The translations under genes and the position numbers were made by a program. A DNA stretch of 64,000 nt. It comes from Epiperipatus broadwayi. Its lineage: Eukaryota; Onychophora; Udeonychophora; Euonychophora; Peripatidae. Of the stretch, positions 1-12,560 are shown one piece after another; position 1 is the first letter of the stretch, and every line of letters begins with the position of its first letter. Location: positions 4,693,230 to 4,757,229 of the forward strand of contig JAQFVV010006215.1 of NCBI GenBank assembly GCA_028023455.1, in the 5' to 3' direction. A model generated the notes under the pieces. It saw only the letters and a list, made by a program, of their open reading frames with translations. It was not told where the DNA came from and ran no database searches.

Positions 1-74
1 TTAACTCTGGAAAATAAGTTTTTCTTTATTTATTTATATATATATTATAATAATACTTATATTATTTTAATATG

Positions 75-77
<3 letters not shown>

Positions 78-152
<75 letters not shown>
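78..152. repeat. (ATT)n trinucleotide array
   Basis: About 25 uninterrupted TTA/ATT units, directly visible. The array opens the window and is one of several ATT arrays; others at 23.5, 24.5, 25.3 and 26.4 kb flank LINE fragments, but no LINE is visible here. Confidence 0.95.
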
Positions 153-1640
153 TCAAATTTGGCATCATTATATTTTAATAGGAATATCTAAATTTAATAT
201 TATAAACCCGAATTGAAGATTTAACATAATTCATCAAAATTAAATGAAATATAAAAATGGTTATAATTTAACAGATATTTAAAGTAAATTTATTATATTT
301 ATAATATAATAAATATTTAATGTATTTTATTTATTATAAATACATATAATATATGTTATACAATTTGTAAATAGTACTTATATATATATTAATAATTATG
401 AAACATATATAATAACTGTAAATAAATTAATAAGTTATATAAATTATTAATTTTTGAATCTAAATATTGTTTTTATATATCTGTTAATTTAAATTATGTT
501 ATTTATTTTTGAATAGTTTATTATAACATAGAATTTTATCATAGCGTGTTAAATGAGAATATTATTTATTAATATTTTAAAATGGTAAAATTCATCCTTA
601 TTTATTTATTAATATTTTATTATCTTTTACATTTTATATTTTATTGTTTATTAAATATTGAGTTATTAATCTGATCTCTTTGTCTAATCATTATTAAATT
701 ATATTATATATATATGTTAATATTATAAACATCATATGAATATCAATTATTATATAATGCTTATATAGAGGCATATTATATAATGACTTATTTTGAAATT
801 ATTCCTGAAAAGAGCTAATTGCAAATTCTCCATGAGTTTGAATATCATGGCATAATGGTGACTGAAAGAGGAATGAAAGATAGATGAACTAGTCTAAATT
901 ATATCAAAATTTATTTAAAAATTATTGAGCTAGTATAATAAAGATAGATATAATCATGGATTTAGTATTTCATCGATTCATTTCTAGCATTCTACCTGAA
1001 GACCCAAAGTCCGATTGTAGTGAAATGCATATCCTCTTTCTGGTGAATTTAATCATCCGTTATATTTAATAAGCCCAATTTACTTTAAATATAATCGATT
1101 CCATTATAATATATATATATATACACTTTACTTGTATTTTGGTATTATAATAAGAAGTTATAGATTCTTGATTTAAACATATTATAGTGTTCTACTAAAG
1201 GCGTGCATATATATAAATGTATGAAGTGAATCGTAGTATAATAGTTAGTACATCTGCTGTTACACTGGTGATTTAATTAATAAATCTGAACGAAGTAAAA
1301 GTTGGACTTTTTTTTATCTTCAAAAAAGGTGTTTTTTTTTTTTCAAGTAATAGCCCACAGTCAACTTAGCTATCTATCTATAATGTTTGGTCAGTAAATA
1401 AACGTCTGGCTAGTTTTATGTAGTAGAGAGTAGAACAAAAATTAAAAACTATTAAAACACTCAGCATTTAAAAATGCCAAGCCCTAAAAATACTCTCACC
1501 TTCACTGGTTGTATTTGAAGTTGTTGAAAAACATCTGATTTGAATACTTTGAAGGTTGTTTATATATATAATATTAAAATTCCATTTGAACTTACTTGTT
1601 GTTTTATGTTTAAGAAGCTTTTTTACTTTTTAGTAAAAAC
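153..1640. other. AT-rich stretch without a recognised gene
   Basis: Long runs of A and T with frequent stops in all frames. The only structure seen is a weak tRNA-like segment near 1231-1297, where CGTAGTATAATAGTTAG resembles the D-arm/A-box of a Val or Asp tRNA. No matching anticodon stem follows it, so I do not call a tRNA gene. Confidence 0.6.
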
Positions 1641-4319
1641 CTAGATTTTATTCTTGGATAAATTAGTCAGTTTTATTATTTAACTATATCAGGGTATTTG
1701 GCCCCATATTGAATTTTATAGTATGCAAAGCACATAAGGTTCCATTTGCCTTAAAACTCAAAGTTGAACAGACTATTAAAGATATAGTCAATAAAATGGT
1801 TGTGTCTCCAGTTGGAGATTCATCATGAACTACACTAGTTGTAAATAAAGGAGTATATCTAGTCCCAAGTGTATGTAAAGTTTTAGCATCACTTCAATAG
1901 GTAGTGTTCTTCACACAAATCAACTTAAAATCAGCTTTTTATCAAATATCCATTACAGATAGAACTGCTGAATTGCTAATGATCAAGTACTCCTCTATAA
2001 CTTTGTAAGTGCAACAAATTGCCTTACAGGATGCTCCAAACATATTATAAGAAAATATGGATTGTTTATTTTAAGGCATGGAAGGAGTTATTCCTTATTT
2101 AGATGACATTTTAATAATTGCTCAAACAGAAAGTGAATTGGAAACATGCATGTTGAATGTTTGTGCAAGACTGGACAAAATTGGAGGTAGAATTAATCCT
2201 TCTAAATATACATGGGCTACATGTGAAATTAAATTTCTGGGTCTGTTATAAACCAGAAAGGAAAATACTCTAACCCAAAAAAAGATAGAGCTGTCAAAAA
2301 TGCTCCAAAGCCTAGGAACATAAAAGATTTGCTTGCTTTTCTAGAATTGCTCAACTTTTTTTGAGTTTCCTGAAAGGGAAGTCACACATCTTTACAATAT
2401 TAATAAGCTAATGTATAAAGGACAACACTGGAAATGGACTAAAGAACATGATTTAGCTTTCCAGAAATAAAAGATTTACTAACATCTGTGAAAGTTCTTG
2501 TACATTATAACAGTGGTTAGGAAGTGATTATTACAAACAATGCTTCAGATTTCGGAGTTGGAGCTGTCATTTCACATCATTGTTATGAGAACACCATATT
2601 GCATATGCCTTGAGGAATTAAACAGCTTCTGAAAAAAGTTATAGTCAACTTGACAAAGAAGTACTGGCTATAATATTTGCTATTAAAAATATCATCAATA
2701 TGTATTCGGACAGAAATTCTTTATTTATATGGATTATCATCCATTACTGGTAATTTTTGGACAAGATAAGAAAACTCCTGAATATACCAGCCAATGTATG
2801 AGTCTTTGGATTTTTTTTTAGCAGCATATAATTAGATATTAATTTATAAATCTGGAAAAAAAATTACTCATGCTGATGCTTTGTCATGTCTGCAGGATGC
2901 TTGTGAATTCCAGCAAAATATATAGAAATAAATTACTTTCATACTTGAAAGCAAAAAAACTGTAAATAGCTCCAAGGTTGAAAAATGGACTAATAATGAT
3001 CCTGGATATAAAAGCTTGAGAAATTGGATTCAATTTGGATGGAATAAAAGTCAACAAAATTACATTGCAATACCTACCTGGAATGCTCATGTAAGTCTAT
3101 CTATGTGTAGTGACTGTAATTTAATGGTGGATTGAGTGCTCATACCCACCAGAAGGTTGGAAGCAAGTACTCAGTTTGCTATACCAAGGATATCCAGGTA
3201 TAGTGCAAATGAAATTCTTAGCTCGTTCATGTATTTGGTAGCTTAATTTAAATCAGGACATTGAACAAATGGTTAAAAATTGTGTTGAATGCTAGTCTAC
3301 TACTGATTTTCCTCCAAAGACTTTTGATTCATGGGAAGTAGAAACACTACTATGGCAACACTTACATTTAGATCATGCGGATCCAATGAATGGATATATT
3401 TTTCTAGATGCAATTGATTCTTATTAAAAATGGGCAGAATATAAGCTTTTAAAAACATGATGAGGGTAGAGTGTTCTACCCATGCCCTAAAAAGAGATAT
3501 TTTCAGGCTATGGTTTTCTGGAAACAATAATATTGGACAATTAAACAGGATTTACATAGTAAGAGTTCCAGGAGTTTTTATCTGATAAAAGGATAAAACA
3601 CATATTCACTGCTCCTTATCATCCAGAATCAAATGGTTTCACTGAAAAGGTGGTGCAACATTTAAAAGCAACACTGAATAAAACATCTTGCAAAGACATA
3701 CATGAAGCTTCAGTTGATGTGATGTTTTATCAACATTTCACTTTTATTGTGCCAATAATAAAAACACCAGCTGAACTGTTGCTGTGTTACAAGTGTTGCA
3801 CACTCTTAACAAAGTTGTTACTGGATAAAAGTTATTGTGAATAATAATTTTGATATTGAAAAGTTTAAAATAGGCAAACCAGTGTGGAGTCATGATATTT
3901 TAAAAAGGAAATGGTTTCCTCCTGCTGTTATGGAAGTTCTCTCTAAGAATATATTTGAATAGTTAAACTGAATAATGGACACATTCTGAAGAGGCACATC
4001 AATCATTTACAATATTGGCAGAGTGAAATAATAGATGCAGATAACACTCAAAATACATTATGAAATGAACTGTGGACTTCTAATGAAGAAGAGGAGAAAT
4101 GTCCATAACTAATTAATCTGACCAAACAGTTCTAGTGGGAACAATATACAAGCAGTTGATTAGATTATACAACCAGATCCAGTGGATGTAATGGATAATC
4201 AAGAAGAAAGAGATTTACCTCCCACCAGACTCACTAGAGTTTGATGACAACCAACAAGATTGCAAGAATATTTTTTGTAACTAGAAAGAGCTATTTTCTA
4301 GAATGGGGGAAGGGTAACC
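1641..4319 (+). pseudogene. Degenerate Ty3/Gypsy retrotransposon pol (RT, RNase H, integrase)
   Basis: Broken reverse-transcriptase to integrase region of a Gypsy-type LTR retrotransposon, read in several frames on the plus strand. Near 1740 the frame reads VPFALKLKVEQTIKDIV followed by VVSPVGDSS, then DLKSAFYQI-like text at about 1921-1955. YLDDILIIAQ lies at 2096-2125, which is the catalytic YLDD box. An RNase H-like NNASDFGVGAVIS lies near 2530-2575. An integrase HADPMNGYIFLDAID segment is near 3375-3420, and APYHPESNGFTEK starts at 3611. Stops and frameshifts occur throughout, and the segment between the PVGDSS and FYQI motifs is shortened. No 5' LTR is seen, so the copy is 5'-truncated. 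It lies upstream of the first transporter exon found and is surely non-functional. Confidence 0.88.
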
Positions 4320-4700
4320 TGTTCTGTGTGTGTATATGTATATTTAGAATAAATAAATTTTAATAAAATCTTGTATTATATGTACAGACAGTACATTAAA
4401 TAACTCTAGAAAATTAGCATAAAGCTGCAAATCTAGATTTGATATTGAGCAAGGTCATTATATTTAAATGAGCCCTACTACGTATTCTGAACTGCATAAA
4501 TATCACCAGATAAGTTTTAGCAGAACAGAGCAGCATTTTATACAATCACGTGAGCAGCAATTGTGCAACCTTATAAGCAGAAAAACACAATGTGTGTGTG
4601 TGTGTTAATTGTAGTAGAAATCAATGAAATGGTTAAAGACTGATATTAGAAATAAGATTAGAATATCTGTGTGTTAAAGCTAAAGTAAATGAATATACAC
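4301..4700 (+). other. Polypurine tract and probable start of Gypsy 3' LTR
   Basis: GAATGGGGGAAGGG at 4301-4314 directly follows the decayed integrase region and looks like the polypurine primer for plus-strand synthesis. The LTR would then start at TGTTCTGTG (4320). The right boundary cannot be fixed because no second LTR copy is present for comparison. Confidence 0.45.
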
Positions 4701-4774
4701 AGATAATTGGATTTGTATATAACGTTTGTGCATAAGAATAGTTTATTATGTGGCCAATTATTGGAATTGCTTAA

Positions 4775-5112
4775 AGAAGCTAAAGTAGTTTCATTCATTT
4801 GCCTCAGGGTGGCCTTTGAGTGTTCCATCACCAGATTTTCAATTGGATGGTCAATTGAAGAGTTGGAGTGGATTGAAGCCTGTCCATTAAGGTATGAAGA
4901 TTGGCTATCTTAATATAAGCACTTATTACATATATGTGTAGAGAATGATAATCTGGACCAACTGATGATTGCTGGTTTAGCATGAAATACGTATATTAGT
5001 GATTATTTATCTTTTCGACATATATGTGTTCAAGTGTATCAGTATTATGAGATAGAATGGTAAGTGGTGGGTTGTGTGAAAGTCTATGCTCATATACCCT
5101 ATATATTATTCT
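4775..5112 (+). repeat. Hammerhead-bearing repeat, family A, copy 1
   Basis: A unit of about 340 bp whose text recurs at 22498-22912 (plus), 21930-22350 (minus), 47690-48085 (plus) and 47375-47610 (minus). It begins with GGGTGGCCTTTGAG-like sequence, contains the ribozyme core at 4946-5008 and ends with GTGAAAGTCT..GCTCATATAC. It has no protein-coding capacity. It is best explained as a small non-autonomous mobile repeat; whether its mover is a Penelope-like element is inference. Confidence 0.8.
4946..5008 (+). ncRNA. Hammerhead self-cleaving ribozyme, family A copy 1
   Basis: The order of parts fits a hammerhead. The outer stem I strand is ATAATC (4948-4953), followed by bulge TGG and ACCAA (4957-4961). 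The core CTGATGA is 4962-4968. Stem-loop II is 4969-4983 (TGCT paired with AGCA). GAAA is 4984-4987. Stem III is the loopless palindrome A-TAC/GTA-T (4987-4994), with A4995 as the cleavage-site base. TTAGT and GATTAT (4996-5006) then close stem I. The site triplet AUA satisfies the NUH rule. Weak points are a T-T first pair in stem II and one mismatch in the inner part of stem I. Activity is inferred, not shown. Confidence 0.72.
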
Positions 5113-5766
5113 TTTCACTATTAGCAAGTGAATAAACTTTTTTATTACTTTAGCTAATGTTTTGTTTTGATTAAATTATTGTAGGTGCATATACAGCCGG
5201 CGAACATAAATCTCATCCCTGTATACAGCAAATAAAGGATAAACATATTGTTTAAAATTATAAAAATTATGTTAAATCGATATTCACATGCTTGATAACT
5301 AGTTATAACTATACTTATAACATATAACTTCAAATTTCATTATTGTATATTAAGACTTAATAATAAAAAATAAAACTAGACAGTTCTGTATCAGCCCCTA
5401 GGGTTGTTTTGAAATCTCCATATTATACATCAATGCTTTCTGGAGATTATCCATACTTTGTTTGTCTATTTTGATTAATATTGGATGAGGAGAATATTAC
5501 TTCGAAATGGTAAAGCCACTGACTAAGAATTTCTTCGTAATCAGATTTTATTATTTTTTTCTATTAATAGGATATGTATAACATATGTTAATATATTTTA
5601 TCTTTCACATGTATAATATATTGTATGTACAATATATGCATGGCACACAACAATATATCATATCCAACGCATTAGAATTATTTTTTAACTTTATAAGCAG
5701 AATTAAAACTATTAACAATCATATATATTTTCATTTTGTTTTTGTTTGTTTATATATATATTTTAG
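5113..5766. other. AT-rich stretch upstream of the first recognised exon
   Basis: No gene recognised. A short open segment after an AG at 5184-5185 (GTGCATATACAGCCGGCG) has unusually high GC for this region but shows no similarity to the transporter and no clear donor, so it is not called as an exon. Confidence 0.5.
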
Positions 5767-5834
5767 ATGAAAAGAATCTCACGACAAACCTTTCTCATAT
5801 ACTCGATAATATATTTTATGACAAAATTTCTGAA
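5767..5834 (+). CDS. SLC23-type transporter, tentative small exon (before TM3-like region)
   Basis: A 68-base open segment with acceptor TTTTAG (ending 5766) and donor GAA|GTAAGT (5834/5835). Read with two leading bases it encodes EKNLTTNLSHILDNIFYDKISE and ends in phase 0, exactly what the next exon (GGLIIAS) needs. The join KISE-GGLIIAS resembles the conserved REIQ-GAIMVAS stretch that precedes a membrane segment in SLC23 proteins. NLT could be an N-glycosylation site in the extracellular loop usually found here. The exon is short and the family is poorly conserved at this point, so the call rests on phase and splice sites. The preceding exon should end with one base of a split codon; I did not find it in 1-5766. 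Confidence 0.55.
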
Positions 5835-7987
5835 GTAAGTTAATATTTATAATATCATCTCTTGTATTATAGTTATTTAAAATCTAAATGATAAATTATG
5901 GAGTTGGTTGACAATTATAAATTAATACCACCGGTGATTCAATGTTATCATTTCGTCAAAGAATCCTATAGCCTCGTTAATTCTAAGCGGCCTTTGGCAA
6001 AGAACTTTTTATATACACGTTATTATTGATTACATGATTATTATTATTATTATTGTGCATTTTCAAACCGTTATTAATGATTTAAAAATGAATCATTTTA
6101 AAATGTATTATTTATCAAAGAACTTTATATTATTATCATATATTTGTGCGTGTAATTAAACGTAATTTGATGTCGCTTAGGTGATTATGTATAGCCATAA
6201 TATAATCTATTGCGACTTTATATTGAATATAAAAAAAATCTCAATACCAAGCCCTTGTTTTGTACAATTGCATGATTATATATTAGACTGGATAGTTTCA
6301 TTGAATTAAGTTCTAACATGTTGCCTCTATCATTTAAGGACGTTCAAATTAGATTACTAATGGCTGATTTCCAAAGTTTTTGAGTTGTATTTGCATGTTA
6401 AATCCGCAGTTCTATATTTAATAATATCTACTTGTAAAGCGTCAACATCTATAACACATCAAATTAAAAAGAGATTAATTTTTAAAAAATATAAACAAAA
6501 AATTCTAACTCTACCATATCTAGGTAGATAGTAAGCAGGTACACACATATTCTTTTCTATTTTTAAAAGTTAGGCACTTTGTTTGTTTCATTGTCATTAA
6601 GGTAATCATGTGACTGCTTATTTAGTGACAGTTTAATTATTTAAATCAAATCTATGCTATCAAAAAACTTCTGAGATCAAATGATGGCAAGAGGAAAGGG
6701 ATAATTGAAAATACCAAAAAATTAAGCCAAAGGCTTCAATCCCAAAAAATGACCCGTAATTTATAAATAAATATATATAAACAAGAGAATATAAAATACT
6801 ATAATAATAATCTCACTGAAATGATTAAAGATTCATCTAATTTATCTAACTTGATCAATAGTCCAAAATCTATTCCATTTTTCATTTATAATAGTAGTTC
6901 TATACTCTTTTGAAAATTATATTTTATTCATCACAAATTAATATTAAAAACGAATATAATTTGAAATCTTATAATAGTTATATAAAATAAAATTTACATA
7001 CTGATAAATAAAGGTGCTGGTATACAGAAAAAATATACTTTAAGAAGAAAATAAACTTTGTTATCTTTAATTTATAAAATAAAAAAAAAGCTCATGTCCT
7101 ACTGGATTAGTAGTGTACATTTTGTCAAAGAAACATATGTTGTTTTTTCTTCTTTCAGCAGCAAAAATTATTGCAAGTTTTGAATTGTTTACTCTTAGTT
7201 ATTACTGTAAGATATTTTGAAATGTATAGATCCATACATAAAATAACAATAATAATTTCTTACTGTGTCGATGCCAACTAATATCCTATTATGAATAATT
7301 AGCAAATTAAAACAAATTGTGCTTAAAAAGTCATATGATAGAATAGAAAGTAATAAAGACCATCTACTTAATCAATTATTCTGAATATCTGAAGGCAATC
7401 ATATTTGCTTGGGGTTTTATCATTTCCTTTTTTTTTTTATAAGCCAGCTATCTGAAAATATACTAAGCTTGTTTAAGAAATGTTTAGCTATCTGAAAAAA
7501 AGTTTAAACTCTCTCTAAATTTAAATTCCATATTATCCTACTCTATGAGAATATGTTTTCATATAAAATAATAGAATGATTCAATACCGAGTGTAGTTCA
7601 CTACAAATGAAAGATTAAAAATATTACAAATTAACTACAGCTTAGCACTTTTTTCATTTGTGCAGGTCATATTCATAACACTAGATTCTGACTATATCTA
7701 GTATAACGAATATGACTTTCCCAATTGAAAGCATAGCTAAGCTGTAGTTAATTCATAATATTGTCAGTTTTTCTTTGTAGTGGATTATACTTGAATTACA
7801 CTTGATATTGAATTACAAAATAAAATGGAAAGAAATGAAGTTTATAGAGTAATAGAATGATTATTTTAAAAAATATAATACCCACTATGATACAATTACC
7901 CTGAATTTTTATTTTGTATTATTGTTATTAATTTATAACAAAATTATTTTAACTTTATTATTAATATTTTTCTAAATTAAGTTTCAG
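5835..7987 (+). other. Transporter intron (2.15 kb)
   Basis: Flanked by GTAAGT and TTTCAG. It contains a short ATT run near 6038-6055 and the hairpin repeat 7590-7791; otherwise only AT-rich text with no coding signal was seen. Confidence 0.55.
7590..7791. repeat. Long hairpin (inverted repeat, about 100-bp arms)
   Basis: The left arm from GTAGTTCACTAC (about 7592) to TCATATTC (7677) is mirrored by GAATATGAC to GTAGTGGATT (about 7707-7785). ATTAACTACAGCTTAGC occurs in inverse orientation in both arms. The central AACACTAGAT..TATCTAGTATAAC also pairs, so there is almost no loop. It looks like a MITE-type or foldback insertion about 200 bp before the next exon. Family not recognised. Confidence 0.8.
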
Positions 7988-8163
7988 GGAGGTCTTATTA
8001 TAGCATCTATTGTGGAAGTTATCCTTGGTGCAACTGGTCTTGTGGGCTATGTTATGCGCTTTGTTGGACCCTTGACAATTGCACCAATTTTCTTTTTAAT
8101 TGGTCCATCTCTCTTGGAAGTTTGTGTATTATATTCCAAATCTCATTGGGGACTCACTTTTCT
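7988..8163 (+). CDS. SLC23-type nucleobase/ascorbate transporter, exon
   Basis: Acceptor TTTCAG at 7982-7987, donor TCT|GTAAGT at 8163/8164. It encodes GGLIIASIVEVILGATG, then LVGYVMRFVGPLTIAPIFF, ending in KSHWGLTFL with the last codon split. The pattern matches NCS2/SLC23 proteins, where a helix with VEV/IGLTG is followed by the hallmark FIGPLTIAPT and a HWGIA segment. The residues MRFVGPLTIAP are the clearest family diagnostic. The product should be a multi-spanning plasma-membrane Na+-coupled carrier for ascorbate or nucleobases; the substrate cannot be told from this part. It joins 21054-21174 in the correct phase (CT+G). Confidence 0.95.
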
Positions 8164-9787
8164 GTAAGTTTTATAACTATAATAATAATATTAATTTTTG
8201 TTAATTTTACTAAATATTAAATTTACACAGACAATGATACTCTTTTTTTTATAATAACCTTTAAATTTTTTAATGTAAAAACTTAATTCAGATCAGTTGT
8301 TAAAGATTTCACATGTATAGGTTTATTCAAAATTAATGTGGTCCACAGAAAGATTAACAGGGGGTTTTGTTTAAAAAAATTTAATAAGAAACTCTAATAA
8401 TTGCAGTAAGAATATTTGCACCTGAACAGAGTAAGAATACCAAGAACAAATGCAAAATTGGGCACTTTCTGATCAATTAGTAAGTCTGGAAAAAAATTCA
8501 TCAAAACTTCTTTTTTTTTTTTTTTTTGATAAATGTATGCTGAAATTTTAAAGCTATTTCTGATGCCAAGTAATAATTGTATTTTTAATAGTCGGTTTCA
8601 CTACATGGAAAATTTTTTAATTAACTTAAAAATTATGCTCTAAATAAAATAAATAGTCTAATGGTTTATTGCTGCAAGTTCTTAAAAGTTCTAGCAACTT
8701 GAAAGAGTTGGGACCATTTTGTGGACAATGAATTCTATAATCTATGACTCTATAACTGCGTCAAACTACACAAGATAATAAACCCTAAAACTATAATTAT
8801 CACCGATATTTAAATCATCTGAAAAAGTTTATATTTTAAATATTATTTTTTTAACTATCCTTGACAAAGAAGAATCTTTGATATTTTATCTTTAAATAAA
8901 TGCACTAGCTATATATTTATGAAAAATTATTACCACCAATAATGATAAAATATTACTAGGCGGATGATATTCTGTTACTTCAGATTATATACATATATCA
9001 ATCGTAGTTGTATATCTACAGACAATTGTGCTTTGCAAGAAACATCAAATTTTTATTAACATTTTGTTCTGATTTTTCTCTAAGTTATGTATATTGTTTA
9101 TTATGTTCAATATTTAATTAAAATGAACAGAACAGTTATTTTGTATTTGTTAAATTGCACTTCTTTGTTGTTTATTTTTATTTTCTTCACCACCATTGAC
9201 TTTTCAAATAAAAACTATGTTTTATATTCTGTTGATTTACAGTCAGCGATTGCTTTGTAATGATTTAACAATGAATGTTCTTTAGTGCACTGCCATTTTT
9301 TATCATGAATGAGCAGATTAAATTATTTGAATTTTTGAAAAGAAAGCCTTTCCTGGACAAAAATATAAAAAAAGTGAGCAGACCAGTAGATGTAGTTCAA
9401 AATATATTAAGCATCATTTTACATATATTAATGATATAAATATTAATTATCCCAGTGCGATATTGAAATCTATAAAATTAGTCTCAACATATTTAAATGT
9501 AAACAAAAGATATTGTTGATAGGCTTAAAATCTTTTTAAACATAAAGAATTTAATCAAGAAAGAACTAAATGGAAATATTTTTCAATCCCTAGCAAGGTA
9601 TTCTCAAAATACCTTATTATATTTTTGAGAAAATGTTCAAGTGAAAACAAATAAAAAATTGATATTGGAGGTTTAATGTTGCATGCATTCTTTGCCATAA
9701 AACAATGTAGCAATTCTAAAATATTGAAAGAAAAGCTTTTCCAAAAATAAAATTCACGCTCTTTTTAAATAACACAGCTATCTAATA

Positions 9788-10249
9788 TTAAGAGATAGGG
9801 TCATGTGATCTATGACTCTTATTTTGACTATTTATAGTCTCTGCTATAAGTCTTAAGCAATTTTATATTGCTAAGACTACTAATATATGGTATAGCTGAA
9901 GATCTATCAGCCCCATATAGCTATTTGAGTTGGATAGCTGGGTTTGAAGACATGTAGATGTCTGAAAATTTCAGATTTTCCACTCAATAGATAACTTTTA
10001 GATAAGTGCTTGGCTTTGGGTTGGTATTTTTAGATCTAGTGTCTGAACCTACCCTGACACCTCTCTGAGGAGTGCCAAAGCATGAAACCATGGTCAGGGA
10101 TTTGGGGAGGGGTTCCTGACAGAGATATTTTAAGTGCTGGCTCTGGCTAAGCATTTATCACAAAGCTTGTACAGGAATTGGCAATCCTCATTGTTTATAA
10201 ATTACAAGCTTAAGAGATAGGGTCATGTGATCTATGACTCTTATTTTGA
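9788..10249. repeat. Repeat unit bounded by 40-bp direct repeats
   Basis: The same 40 bases (TTAAGAGATAGGG ... CTTATTTTGA) occur at 9788-9827 and 10210-10249, a 422-bp period. The sequence between them resembles, in inverse orientation, the cluster at 18955-19670 (the GAAAATTTCAG and CAGCTATCTAA segments) and the hairpin at 14677-14846. A 40-bp target duplication would be unusually long, so a partial tandem dimer of a roughly 420-bp repeat is the better reading. Confidence 0.7.
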
Positions 10250-12289
10250 TTATATTTAGTACTTTTATTCTGTTTAATAGTTTATTTTAAACTGGTTATC
10301 TTGTTTAATTTATTTATAAGATACTTTATATTATCTTCATATCCACAAGTGCAAACACCATCAACATATCTTTTGTAAATTATAATACCTGTAAAATTAC
10401 TATCATAAAAAATCTTATTTCATATGTAGACAAAGTAAAATTACAAAGTCATGCAATTATAGATAGATTCACATGCCAACATTTAGACATCTTGTTATAT
10501 TCACTTTCAAAAGAAGCAATAATATTATTCTTAATAAATCTTAACGAATCAATAATGAACTTTATAATATATTAGCAAATTTCTTCATTTACTAAGATTT
10601 ATTGAATAATTTTTATGGAATCTAAATCTATCAATGGAACCATACATACATTTTTGTTCCATTCAGTGAAACAATAATATCATTTGCATCAATAGCTTAT
10701 ATTCTTAATTTTGTCTACGAATTCAAAAGGTAAAGTAATAGTGATTTTACAATTTCCTAAAATATTTTCGAGATATTAGAAATGTAAAATATAGATTAGA
10801 TTTTATGTAAATTATTAAACAAATCTTAACAAGTAAAGGAATTTGTCAACATATATTAAACTTCATCATTGCTTCTTTTGAAGGTCAACGTTACAAAATG
10901 TCTACAGATTGACCTATGAGTCTTCCAGTAGTTGTGCAAATTTGTAATTTTACTTAGTGTACATATGAGGATAAAATTTTCAATAATTGTAATCTTACAG
11001 TTATTAAAATTTACAAAAGATATGTTGATGATGTTTTTGTCTGAAGGCAAGATTATCTTAAATAAATAATCAATTGAAATAAGATTGACATTAACAACTA
11101 TTAATAACTATATTATAATATTTATCAAACCAGCCTTCATATCCATTGAGACCTTCTCAAGATATTATCTTGAAAATAAATGAGTTAAACAGTTTTAAAT
11201 GTTATATCATAAAAGAACAGAATAAAAGTCTTAAATATTTTGATGTATATGTGACACGGTAGCTGTTTTAAGTTATAAAAAGATAATCAAATTATTAAAA
11301 GAAAGAAGATATATAACTATAAATTAATAAGTACCAATTATGTAAAAACGACAAGTCTTAGATCTTTTTTATTTTGTGAGGAGATAGTGTGTTGTTATGA
11401 AAGCGAAAAATCACAAATATTAAAAAATTTACAAAAAAGTTGATTGAAGTTGAGTATAATAATAAACAAATTTGCTATAGTTTATGCCTTTTTTAAAAAA
11501 AAAAGTGTCTAATTTAAAGGAGCAAGAAGTTAATGATATATGTTTCAAATGTTCAGGCTAAATTTATTAAAAAAAATAGAGAGAGGATTATATAACATTT
11601 CATTTTGTCTTCTACTTAATGTTATTAGATTGGTGAATAATTAAAAAATATATATCTTTGAAACAAAAAAGTAATAGTATATATCAATTTTCTTGCAATT
11701 GAAACGTTTTATACATAGGTAAATAAAGATAAAATATTGAGAAATGGTTAAGAGAATATCAACTGCTATATAAAAATGTAAAAAATAAGAGTAACAATGA
11801 TTAAATATGATTGTGAGAAAATATGTTATTCTACTTTTAATTTCAATGTAGAAAATATCTGAATTTTTCATGAAAAAAAAACTATAATAAAAAAATTCAA
11901 AAAGAGAATTGTGATAAATAGGAGTAAGAAATTTTTAATTTAGAAACAAATCGTCTTTTATCATAAGATAACCTTTACTTCTACCAAATTTACAAGGTTT
12001 CCAGATGAAGATGGTTATGAAAATAACAAAGTACATCTACATTTTATAATGGTTATTTGTAAATTTATTACCACTATTAATACTTTATTGTTTTCCTATT
12101 TACATATACTGTATAATGAACCAGGTCCCTCTGAATAAAATTTATTCTTGCTAGGTTTAAAATACTTTTGGCTTTAAAATTTTAATAAGTTTTAACATTT
12201 ACTTTAATAAGCTTATTATCATGCTTATATATAACTTCTTGCTAATTATTATTTTATATCTTTAATATTATGGGGATGGACTAGCCCTT

Positions 12290-12560
12290 CAAGCAGAGGG
12301 GAGAATGCCATTCATAGCATAGCCATCAGTGATACCCATGGCCAGATCGAGCTATACAAAGCACAATACAATAACATTTCCTGTCCACAGCCCACCTCAG
12401 CTGCTGGAATCAAACCTCTGCCATCCAAAGTTTTTTATTTGTTTTGAAGATCAAACTCAGGTGCCAGTCAATCGTAGGTTATATAGTTGGCATGCTTCAT
12501 ATGACAGACACACTATCCAGTGCTTGATATATTCCAGGCTAGCTCATACTCTGTATTAGG
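12290..12560 (-). mobile_element. tRNA-derived SINE-like sequence
   Basis: This stretch has clearly higher GC than its surroundings. On the minus strand it contains two B-box-like motifs, GGTTTGATTCC (about 12398-12408) and GAGTTTGATCTTC (about 12445-12457), plus an A-box-like TAGTGTGTCTGTC further upstream. It has no ORF of note. A SINE or tRNA pseudogene pair is the simplest reading; family and borders are not determined. Confidence 0.4.

Noticed and set aside
1231-1297. Possible tRNA-Val/Asp gene
   Set aside because: The A-box region fits but the anticodon stem and B box do not form; at most a pseudogene.
5186-5219. Possible small exon with higher GC
   Set aside because: No similarity to SLC23, doubtful donor and wrong size for the missing segment.
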